A stretch of DNA of 30,046 bases from CALZJC01 sp041574955 (GTDB taxonomy: Bacteria > Acidobacteriota > Thermoanaerobaculia > Multivoradales > JAHEKO01). Both the position numbers and the translations under genes were made by a program. Where the stretch lies: NCBI GenBank assembly GCA_041574955.1, contig JBFGNS010000033.1, positions 1-30,046 of the forward strand, written 5' to 3'. Of this stretch, positions 21,869 to 28,062 are shown in pieces. Every line of letters begins with the position of its first letter. Within the stretch, counting starts at the first letter, position 1. The notes under the pieces were generated by a model. That model ran no database searches, was not told where the DNA came from, and worked only from the letters and a program-made list of their open reading frames with translations.

Positions 21869-23098
21869 GTGGACCGTCCCGACGACAGCGCCCAGCCGCG
21901 CACCTACGAGCCGCTCGATCCGCCGTTCGTGCGGCAGATGCTCGACCTGTACTTCAGCGACATCGTCGACGGCTACTTCCGCGCCCGCATGATCGGCGGC
22001 GAGAACCTGCCCGCCGAAGGGCCGGCGATCCTCGCCGCCAACCACAGCGGCAGCGCCTTCCCCTACGACGGCATGGTGCTCGACGGGCTGATCCTGCGCC
22101 GCCAGCGCCTGGCGATCCGCGACAAGTACCGCTCGGTGTACGAGAAGACGCTGTCGGTCACCTGGTGGATGCGGCCTTTCGGCATCGACAACTTCTGGCG
22201 TCGCTGCGGCGGGGTGGACATCACCTTCGACAACTTCGACCGGCTGCTGGCGCGCGGCGAGCGAGTCATCTACTACCCCGAGGGCGTACCGGGGATCGGC
22301 AAGGGCTTCGCGCGGCGCTACCAGCTCCAGCGGTTCTCCACCAGCTTCGTCACCCTCGCCATCCGCCACCGGGCACCGGTGCACCCGGTCTACATCATCA
22401 ACGCCGAGTGGGTGATTCCGTTCAGCTTCATGATCCGGCCGCTCGACCGGCTGATGAACCGGCTGTTCCGGGTGCCGTTCCTGCCGCTGCCGGCCGGCCC
22501 GCTGGCAATCCTCTTCCCGTTCCTGTGGTACCTGGCGCTGCCGGCGCGCATGGTTCTCGTGGTCGGCAAGCCGGTGGATCTGGCGGCGATGGCGATCGAG
22601 GCCGGCGTCGACAACCTGCACGACCCGGGCCGCGAGGTCGCCCGCCAGATCGCCGACCGCCTGCGCGACCGGATGCAGAAGCGGCTGACCGCGCTGGTCG
22701 AGCGCTACGGCCGCTGGCCGTACCAGTGCCGGCTGCTGGCGCGCGAGCTGGCGCGCCGGCGCGGCCGGCGGTGGCGGTTGGGGCCGTGGGCCTGGGTGTG
22801 GGGGTTCTCCCGGCACGCCCGGGATCTAGAGCGGCCGGCGGCGCGCAACCGGCTGCACGCCATGCTGCGCGACTGGGACCTGTGGCTCTACTACCTGCCT
22901 CTCGGCTGGCCGCTGATCGCCCTGGCACGGCGGCTGAGGAAGCCGCCGTGCGGCTACCGCGGCCTCAGCAAGAGCGAGCGGCGCGAGCGCGAGGGCGACT
23001 TCCTCTGGCACCTGGCCGAGCGGCCGCTGCCAGCCAAACGGGCGGCGGCCGAACCGGACGAGGCCCGGCGCGCCGAGTCGGGCGCAGCCGGTAGCTAA
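21869..23098 (+). CDS. PlsC-like lysophospholipid/glycerol acyltransferase
   Basis: A 409-residue acyltransferase of the LPLAT/PlsC superfamily. The acceptor motif appears as AANHSGSAFPYDG: the His-Asp spacing is longer than the textbook HX4D, a variation also known in the NHxG...P-x-DG subgroup. The second motif is IYYPEGVPGIGKGF (FPEGxR-like). A third block is APVHPVYIINAEW. Hydrophobic segments around LPAGPLAILFPFLWYLALPA suggest membrane association. An added C-terminal part of about 110 basic residues (LARELARRRGRRWR, then WLYYLPLGWPLIALARRLR) has no assignment. GTG start 6 bp after the UbiB stop, so co-translated; converges on the patatin gene with a 4-bp overlap. Confidence 0.88.
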   Translation: MDRPDDSAQPRTYEPLDPPFVRQMLDLYFSDIVDGYFRARMIGGENLPAEGPAILAANHSGSAFPYDGMVLDGLILRRQRLAIRDKYRSVYEKTLSVTWWMRPFGIDNFWRRCGGVDITFDNFDRLLARGERVIYYPEGVPGIGKGFARRYQLQRFSTSFVTLAIRHRAPVHPVYIINAEWVIPFSFMIRPLDRLMNRLFRVPFLPLPAGPLAILFPFLWYLALPARMVLVVGKPVDLAAMAIEAGVDNLHDPGREVARQIADRLRDRMQKRLTALVERYGRWPYQCRLLARELARRRGRRWRLGPWAWVWGFSRHARDLERPAARNRLHAMLRDWDLWLYYLPLGWPLIALARRLRKPPCGYRGLSKSERREREGDFLWHLAERPLPAKRAAAEPDEARRAESGAAGS

Positions 23099-24462
23099 CG
23101 CGAGACGGCCCGGCGGGCGGCGCTGGCGGCGGTCGAGGCCGCCACCGGTGCCGGCTCGGTCCGCCGCTCGCCGGCGGGTTGGTCGGCCGATGACGGCTCG
23201 GGCTGCTCCTCGACGTAACGTTCCAGCCGGTCGAGCAGCCGGTCGAGGTCGGCGACCACCCCGGCTGCCTGCCGCCGGCGGGGCGGCTCTTCGCGCGCCG
23301 GCAGCCCGACCCCGGGCCACAGCTCGCGGCCGCCGTCCTCCAGCACCTCGCGGCGCAGCCGGACGCCGTGGCGGGCGAACACCGGCGCCAGATCGTCGTA
23401 GCGCTCGCGCAGGTGGCGGCGGGTGCTGCGGTAGGCGTGCTCGCACACCTGGCGGCGCGACGAGAAGCTGAAGACGTTGGTGAAGAACATCGCGTAGTCG
23501 TCGCGGCGCGGCTCGATCAGCATCACGTCGGCGTCGGGGAACTGCTGTTCGTAGACCGCCATGCCGGCCCGCAGCCGCGACCGGATGACGGTGCGCAACG
23601 CCTGGGAGAGTACCGTCGGCAGGCCGCGGTCGATCAGCTTGCCGCGGCGCATGACGCCCTCCTCCACCGCCCGCGCGGTGTCCACCGGCACCAGCGGGTT
23701 GATGCAGATCACCAGGGTGGCACCGTTGTCGAGCGCCACCGAGGCGTGCATCGTCTTGAGCAGGGCGCCGTCGACGTAGTGCCGTCCGTCGATCTCGACC
23801 GGCGGGTAGAAGCCCGGCAGAGCGGCGCTGGCCTGCACCGCCGTCGAGATCGGCACGTGGTCGAAGCCCGGCTCGCCGAACCGCACCGCACGGCCCGAGT
23901 CGAGGTCGGCGGCCACCAGGTAGAGCCGCTTGCCGAGCCGGCGGAAGTCGTCGGTGCGCCCCTTGATGGTGTAGATCTGGTGCAGGTAGTCGCGCAGCGG
24001 CTGGTTGTCGAACAGCCCGACCGGCAGCGCGCGGCCGAGCCGCGTGAGCGAGTCGAACAGGCTCTGGTCGTCCGGGTTGCGGCTGTAGTCGACCAGCGCC
24101 TCCGCCAGCAGCCGCGGCAAGCGCAGGGCGCGCCCGCCGAGCTCGCGGAAGCGCGGCATGAAGAACTGCTCGGAGACGAACGGGTGCTCGCCCGGCTCGT
24201 GCTTTACGATCGCCCGGCACATCTGGGCCGGGGTGAGGTTGTTGGCCAGGTTGGCCGCCAGGAACGAGCCGGCGCTCACCCCGACATAGACGTGCAGATG
24301 GTTGAGATCGACCCCCTCGAGCGCCTCGTCGAGCGCGCGCAGGGCGCCGATCTCGTAGATCGCCCCCAGCGGCCCCCCGCCGGCGAGCGCCAGACCGACC
24401 GCGGGAGCGGCCGGCGGGCGCCGCCGGCGGGATGCCGGGGAGCGCTGCGGCTGGGAAGCCAT
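23095..24462 (-). CDS. Patatin-like phospholipase
   Basis: A 455-residue serine lipase/acyl hydrolase with the patatin Ser-Asp dyad: oxyanion hole ALAGGGPLGAIYEIG, nucleophile elbow GVSAG (Ser63) and DGA (Asp231). No signal peptide; the N-terminus is Arg/Pro-rich. The C-terminal 60-70 residues are charged and probably disordered. It starts 8 bp after the phasin stop in the phaR-phasin run, so a role at PHA granules (turnover of the phospholipid or protein coat, or of polymer) is an attractive inference, but ordinary phospholipid hydrolysis is equally possible. Tail-to-tail with the acyltransferase. Confidence 0.9.
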   Translation of the reverse strand: MASQPQRSPASRRRRPPAAPAVGLALAGGGPLGAIYEIGALRALDEALEGVDLNHLHVYVGVSAGSFLAANLANNLTPAQMCRAIVKHEPGEHPFVSEQFFMPRFRELGGRALRLPRLLAEALVDYSRNPDDQSLFDSLTRLGRALPVGLFDNQPLRDYLHQIYTIKGRTDDFRRLGKRLYLVAADLDSGRAVRFGEPGFDHVPISTAVQASAALPGFYPPVEIDGRHYVDGALLKTMHASVALDNGATLVICINPLVPVDTARAVEEGVMRRGKLIDRGLPTVLSQALRTVIRSRLRAGMAVYEQQFPDADVMLIEPRRDDYAMFFTNVFSFSSRRQVCEHAYRSTRRHLRERYDDLAPVFARHGVRLRREVLEDGGRELWPGVGLPAREEPPRRRQAAGVVADLDRLLDRLERYVEEQPEPSSADQPAGERRTEPAPVAASTAASAARRAVSR

Positions 24463-24470
24463 CCGCAGCG

Positions 24471-24887
24471 TTACGACTTGCTGGTGGAGCTCTTCTTGGT
24501 GGTCCGCTTGCGGCTCGCGGCCTTGGCCGGCTTGAGCTGGTCCACCTTGGTGGTCAGCTCCTCGACCCGCTTGGTCAGCCGCTGGATCTCGTCGCGGCTG
24601 GGGACGCCGAGCCGCTGCACGGCCGCGGCGACCTTGTCGTCGAAGCTGTCGCCCAGCTTGTCGAGGGTCGACTCCGCCTTGTCGCGGGCCTTCTCGATCT
24701 TGCCCTTGACCAGGCGCAACCGCTTCTTGCCGCGGGTCTCGAACTCCTCGCCCGCCTCGACCAGGTTGTTGAACAGCTTGGTGCCCTCTTCCTCGGCCTT
24801 GGCCAAGGCGCCCAGGCCGGCGAGCCAGATCTTGTGCGCCGACTCGCGCATCTCCGGGCTGACGAACTGCTTGTCTTTCTTGCTCAT
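24471..24887 (-). CDS. Phasin-family PHA granule-associated protein
   Basis: A 138-residue amphipathic helical protein expected to coat polyhydroxyalkanoate granules. The core (ESAHKIWLAGLGALAKAEEE, then GTKLFNNLVEAGEEFE) is the recognised PhaF/PhaI-type phasin signature. A second coiled-coil segment (EIQRLTKRVEELTTKVDQL) probably drives oligomerisation. The tail is Lys/Ala/Ser-rich (KPAKAASRKRTTKKSS), reminiscent of the DNA-binding tail of PhaF, which links granules to the nucleoid. The ATG at 24887 has a perfect AGGAGG. It lies 100 bp after phaR on the same strand and 8 bp before the patatin gene. The phaR-phasin gap has a 15-bp exact duplication. Confidence 0.93.
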   Translation of the reverse strand: MSKKDKQFVSPEMRESAHKIWLAGLGALAKAEEEGTKLFNNLVEAGEEFETRGKKRLRLVKGKIEKARDKAESTLDKLGDSFDDKVAAAVQRLGVPSRDEIQRLTKRVEELTTKVDQLKPAKAASRKRTTKKSSTSKS

Positions 24888-24932
24888 CTGGAAACCTCCT
24901 TCAGGGGGTTGCTCTGCTTGTCGATACTGCCA

Positions 24933-24962
24933 CCGGTCGCTCCGGCGCCGGTCGCTCCGGCG
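24933..24962. repeat. Exact 15-bp tandem duplication
   Basis: CCGGTCGCTCCGGCG occurs twice back to back (24933-24947, 24948-24962) in the phaR-phasin gap. It is followed by CCGCTGCAACGCGG, an imperfect inverted repeat that could be a weak relative of the phaR operators. Confidence 0.85.
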
Positions 24963-24987
24963 CCGCTGCAACGCGGACGGTTACCGC

Positions 24988-25434
24988 TCAGCCGCGCCTC
25001 TTGGACGGTCCGGCGCCTTGCCCGCGCTCGGACTCCAGATCGCGCAGCGAATCCTCGAGCTCCTCGAGCCGCTGGCGCAGCCGGGTCATCTCGGCGCGCG
25101 CCTGACGCACCGGGGCGAGGCGGTCGATCGACGCCTTGACCACCCGGTCGACGCCCTGCTGCACGTGCTCGACGCCCGACGACCAGGTCCGCTCGCCGAA
25201 CCGCACCAGCTCGTGCATCAGCTCCGAGGAGAGGCTCGAGCGGCCGTTGCGGCCCTCCTCGAGGATCACCTGGGTGAGCGTCTGGGCGGTGACGTCCTCG
25301 GCGGTGGCGTTGTCCACCACCCGCACCTCCTGGCCCTGCCGGACCCAGGCGGCGATCTGGTCGAGAGACACGTACTTGCTCTCTTCGGTGTCGTACAGCT
25401 TGCGGCTCTCGTAGCGCTTGATCAGTCGAACCAT
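24988..25434 (-). CDS. phaR: PHA synthesis repressor PhaR
   Basis: A 148-residue regulator. The N-terminal 60-65 residues are the conserved PhaR DNA-binding domain (LIKRYESRKLYDTEESKYVS, then LDQIAAWVRQGQEVRVVDN). The next segment (TAQTLTQVILEEG) belongs to the PHB-accumulation regulator domain. The C-terminal part is a coiled coil (RQARAEMTRLRQRLEELEDS). In characterised bacteria PhaR represses phasin genes and itself and is released by binding nascent PHA. Here it precedes the phasin gene and has its own consensus promoter with three palindromes. ATG with AAGGAG 8 nt upstream; leader about 99 nt. No PHA synthase lies in the window. Confidence 0.95.
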   Translation of the reverse strand: MVRLIKRYESRKLYDTEESKYVSLDQIAAWVRQGQEVRVVDNATAEDVTAQTLTQVILEEGRNGRSSLSSELMHELVRFGERTWSSGVEHVQQGVDRVVKASIDRLAPVRQARAEMTRLRQRLEELEDSLRDLESERGQGAGPSKRRG

Positions 25435-25464
25435 CGTTCAGCTCCTTGGGCCTCACGGCTCCTT

Positions 25465-25489
25465 GGGCTCGCGGGCTGCGGGCTCGCGG
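25465..25489. repeat. 15-bp period repeat in the phaR leader
   Basis: GGGCTCGCGG recurs at a 15-bp period (25465 and 25480) in the transcribed leader of phaR, next to a second doublet (GCTCCTTGGG at 25441 and 25458, 17-bp period). Confidence 0.6.
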
Positions 25490-25514
25490 CCCGCTCGGGG
25501 CCGCGGGGGTCTTG

Positions 25515-25525
25515 CCGCTGTGCGG
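25515..25525. promoter_or_regulatory. Putative PhaR operator O3
   Basis: CCGCTGTGCGG, one mismatch from the perfect palindrome of O1 and O2. It lies at about +9 to +19 relative to the predicted phaR start, exactly 31 bp from O2. The flanking TG on the left (TGCCGC) matches the inverted extension of the other sites. Confidence 0.65.
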
Positions 25526-25539
25526 CGACTTCCAGCGAA

Positions 25540-25568
25540 TTTATACCGCACTGCGGCAAACCTGTCAA
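25540..25568 (-). promoter_or_regulatory. Sigma-70 promoter of phaR
   Basis: On the minus strand TTGACA (25568-25563), 17-bp spacer, TATAAA (25545-25540): perfect -35, 5/6 -10, optimal spacing. Predicted start near 25533. The spacer contains operator O2 directly against the -10. Confidence 0.88.
25546..25556. promoter_or_regulatory. Putative PhaR operator O2
   Basis: CCGCACTGCGG, a perfect 5+1+5 palindrome inside the -35/-10 spacer, followed by CA as in O1. Occupancy would block RNA polymerase. Confidence 0.75.
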
Positions 25569-25576
25569 GGACTTTT

Positions 25577-25587
25577 CCGCACTGCGG
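25577..25587. promoter_or_regulatory. Putative PhaR operator O1
   Basis: CCGCACTGCGG, identical to O2 including the following CA (25577-25589), placed just upstream of the -35 and 31 bp from O2. Confidence 0.72.
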
Positions 25588-25612
25588 CACGAGGAGCCCC
25601 GGCGGCGGCGCT

Positions 25613-26677
25613 TCAGCCGGCCGGAACCGCCGCCGTCCACCGCCGCTCGAGCAGGCCGCCGAGCTCGGCCAGGGCGCCGATCTCGCTCGGCGCCCGCGGC
25701 AACAGCGGCACCTCCACCAGCGGCTGCCGGTCGCCGAGCAGCGACCTCAGCTCACGCACGCCGCGCGCGTCGCGCTCCCCCAGCCAGGCCATCAGCCGCC
25801 TCCCGGCCGACCGGTCGGGCGACCCGGCGCCGGCACGCGGATGGAGTCGGTTGACCACCACCGGTCCCAGTCGATAGCCGCCCTCGGTCAGCCGGCGGGC
25901 GAAGAACAGGGCGTCCGGCACCCTCTCCTCGCCGGGCCCCGCCACCAGCACGAACCGCGTATCGGCCGATCCGAGGAGCCGTTCGACCTCCAGCGAGCGG
26001 GCACGGAAACCGTCGTACAGCGGCCCGAACGCCTGGAAGAACTCGGCCATGTCGCGCAGCAGGTCGAGCCCCACCAGCTCGTCGAGGAACGCCTCGAACC
26101 GCCGCCCGAGCGCACCCAGCCGCCGCGTCGGCCGCAGGCTGCCGTCGCTCGCGAACCACGGCTTGAGCGCCACCCGCAGGGCGCCGCTGTCGAGGAAGCC
26201 GACGATGCGGCGCGGCGCTTCGAGGAAGTCGAGCGCCTGGCGGGTCGGCGGTGTGTCGAGCACGATCCGCCGGTGGTCGCCGGCCTGCCACACCTCGAAC
26301 AGCCGCTCGACCGCCATGTACTCGAGGATCCCCGCCAGGCTGCCCGCCAGATGCCGGTAGTACGGGTTGTCGAGGATGCGGCGGCGCGCCTCGCGGTCGG
26401 GGGCGTAGCGGGCCACCAGCCGGTCGAAGGTGCGGCGCGCGTCGAGCAGGCTGGCTTCGAGACGACCGGGCCCGACCCCGGCCACCGGCACCGGCCGGTC
26501 GCCCGCGGCCTCGCCGACGCCGAGGGCGTCCTTGAGCCGGTGGGAGGGGTCGAAGGTCATCACCAGGGTGTCGTCGCCCGCCGCCGCCGAGCGGGCGGCG
26601 AGCGCCGCCGCCAACGTCGTCTTGCCGACGCCGCCGGCGCCGACGACGATCAGCAGGCGCGGCCAGGCGCGGCTCAC
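25613..26677 (-). CDS. ArsA/Get3-like ATPase, second of a pair
   Basis: A 354-residue P-loop ATPase of the ArsA/anion-transporting family. Walker A is VGAGGVGKTTLA at residues about 10-21, switch I-like DPSHRLKDALG (ArsA proteins have DPAHSLSD), and switch II-like LDTPPTRQALDFLEAP. The deviant Walker signature GKGGVGKT is GAGGVGKT here. No arsenite-binding Cys cluster is seen. The GTG start at 26677 overlaps the upstream ArsA-like stop (GTGA), so the two are translationally coupled and probably act as a heterodimer, like the two halves of ArsA. Stop lies 26 bp before operator O1 of phaR. The cargo is unknown. Confidence 0.87.
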   Translation of the reverse strand: MSRAWPRLLIVVGAGGVGKTTLAAALAARSAAAGDDTLVMTFDPSHRLKDALGVGEAAGDRPVPVAGVGPGRLEASLLDARRTFDRLVARYAPDREARRRILDNPYYRHLAGSLAGILEYMAVERLFEVWQAGDHRRIVLDTPPTRQALDFLEAPRRIVGFLDSGALRVALKPWFASDGSLRPTRRLGALGRRFEAFLDELVGLDLLRDMAEFFQAFGPLYDGFRARSLEVERLLGSADTRFVLVAGPGEERVPDALFFARRLTEGGYRLGPVVVNRLHPRAGAGSPDRSAGRRLMAWLGERDARGVRELRSLLGDRQPLVEVPLLPRAPSEIGALAELGGLLERRWTAAVPAG

Positions 26678-27573
26678 GCCCCGGCCCCCACCGGCCCGTC
26701 GGCCGCCGCCGCCAGCGCCGCGATGAGCTCCGGCCCGCTGGGCTCCGGCACCAGCGGGAGCTCGATCCGCGGTCCGTCCCAGCCGGCGGCCAGCCGCGCC
26801 AGCTCGCGCTCGTTGAGTCGCCGCCGGCGGCGCGCCAGCTCCTCGAGCGGGTCGCGGGCCGCGCCCCGTGGACTGTCGCCCGCCGGCGGCCAGAGCTGGT
26901 TGACCACCAGCAACTCCGGCTCGCGGTCCAGCCGCTCGGCCAGCCCGGCGCGCAGCTCGAGCGCCTCGCTCACCGGCATCTCCTCGGCCAGGCTGACCAC
27001 CACCACCCCGCACCGCTGGCGGTCGGCCACCAGCGCGGCGACGCGACGCGTCAGCTCGGCCACCGGCCCGCGCCCGATGCTCTCCGCCACCAGCCCCGGC
27101 GCGGCCAGCAGCGACAGGCCGTGCCCGGTGGCCGGGGCATCGAGCACCACCAGGTCGAGCTCGGGCGCGTCGGGCAGCTCGCCCTCGGCGAGGCGCAGGC
27201 AGTGGCCGAGCACCGCGGTCTCCTCGAGGCCCGGGGCGCCGGTGACGAACTGGTCGTAGATCGGGCTGGCCAGCACCCGCCGCGCCACCAGCGGGATCCT
27301 GACGCGCTCGCGCACCAGCCGGTCGACGACCTGGCGGGGGCGCAGGTTCTGCAGGTGGAGACGCTCGGCCACCGGCACGATATCGCCCCCCGAGGGCGCC
27401 ACGCCGAGCATCTGGTGGACGCTCTCGCGCGGGTCGAACTCGAGCACCAGGACCCGCCGGCCGGCCGCCGCCAGCCGCCGGCCGAGCACCGCCGCCACCG
27501 CGCTCTTGCCGACCCCGCCCTTGCCCATCACCACGATCAGGCGGCGGCCCGCCAGTGACTCGAGCCAGCCCAT
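26674..27573 (-). CDS. ArsA/Get3-like ATPase, first of a pair
   Basis: A 299-residue P-loop ATPase. Walker A MGKGGVGKSAVA retains the signature Lys of the deviant GKGGVGKS/T motif, and LVLDAPATGHGLSLL corresponds to the ArsA DTAPTGHTLRLL signature; the switch I region is EFDPRESVHQMLG. Length matches one half of ArsA. It overlaps its partner by 4 nt. The ATG at 27573 is divergent from the ferredoxin gene, with about 68 bp between starts. Adjacent position to phaR suggests a link with the PHA block, but phaR has its own promoter. A membrane-protein-targeting or metal-related role cannot be distinguished. Confidence 0.87.
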   Translation of the reverse strand: MGWLESLAGRRLIVVMGKGGVGKSAVAAVLGRRLAAAGRRVLVLEFDPRESVHQMLGVAPSGGDIVPVAERLHLQNLRPRQVVDRLVRERVRIPLVARRVLASPIYDQFVTGAPGLEETAVLGHCLRLAEGELPDAPELDLVVLDAPATGHGLSLLAAPGLVAESIGRGPVAELTRRVAALVADRQRCGVVVVSLAEEMPVSEALELRAGLAERLDREPELLVVNQLWPPAGDSPRGAARDPLEELARRRRRLNERELARLAAGWDGPRIELPLVPEPSGPELIAALAAAADGPVGAGA

Positions 27574-27605
27574 GCCAGGCGAGCGATCTTACCCGACCGC
27601 GCCGC

Positions 27606-27611
27606 TATAAT
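27606..27611 (+). promoter_or_regulatory. -10 box of the ferredoxin gene
   Basis: Perfect TATAAT 30 bp before the ATG, giving a leader of about 24 nt. The -35 region (GCGATC at 27583) is poor, so an activator may be needed. Confidence 0.6.
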
Positions 27612-27641
27612 GACGCCTCGCCCCCGCCCACCGCCCGTGCC

Positions 27642-27893
27642 ATGACCCACATCATCGCCGAGCCCTGCGCCGGGGTGAAGGACCGCTCCTGCGTCGAGAT
27701 CTGTCCGGTCGACTGCATCTACGACGACCCGGCCTGGGCGACGCTGCTGATCCACCCCGACGAGTGCATCGACTGCGGCCTGTGCGTCGACGCCTGCCCG
27801 GTCGAAGCGATCTTCCCGCTCGAGGAGGTACCGGCGCGCTGGCAGGAGTGGATCGGCCGGAACTTCGCGGCGTTCGGGATCGACGGCCCCTAG
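27642..27893 (+). CDS. 7Fe ferredoxin (3Fe-4S/4Fe-4S)
   Basis: An 83-residue electron carrier closely patterned on bacterial seven-iron ferredoxins (FdxA/FdxC type). The first half is HIIAEPCAGVKDRSCVEICP with C-x7-C-x3-CP spacing, which holds a 3Fe-4S cluster in that family, and the second is CIDCGLCVDACPVEAIF (C-x2-C-x2-C-x3-CP) for the 4Fe-4S cluster. The C-terminus (LEEVPARWQEWIGRN) is the usual family end. Likely cytosolic; the redox partner is not apparent from the neighbours. The start ATG at 27642 is supported by alignment with the family N-terminus; no strong SD is visible. Single-gene unit with its own -10. Confidence 0.95.
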   Translation: MTHIIAEPCAGVKDRSCVEICPVDCIYDDPAWATLLIHPDECIDCGLCVDACPVEAIFPLEEVPARWQEWIGRNFAAFGIDGP

Positions 27894-27965
27894 CCGGCAA
27901 CTTCGGGCCGGGTGGAATGAAACCGGGGCGGTCGCGGTTCATAGAATGTGAGGGTCGGCGACTAA

Positions 27966-27977
27966 GATCCTAGGATC
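27966..27977. promoter_or_regulatory. 12-bp palindrome upstream of the DnaJ gene
   Basis: GATCCTAGGATC is a perfect palindrome in the 170-bp gap between ferredoxin and the DnaJ-like gene. TAGAAT at 27942-27947 is a possible -10 about 115 bp before the start. It could be an operator; it is not a CIRCE element. Confidence 0.4.
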
Positions 27978-28062
27978 GGCCGCGGCCCACAAGATCCCAC
28001 GCCGAATCCGGCCGCGGTTGCGGGCCGCGGTGCGCCGAAGCCACGGCCGGGAGGTCAGCGAC

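Noticed and set aside
25613..27573. Arsenite efflux system (arsA)
   Set aside because: The ATPases are ArsA-like by fold, but no arsB/arsD/arsR gene or arsenite-binding cysteines are visible.
27893..27912. Terminator after the ferredoxin gene
   Set aside because: Only a 5-bp stem (CCGGC/GCCGG) with an 8-nt loop and no U-tract.
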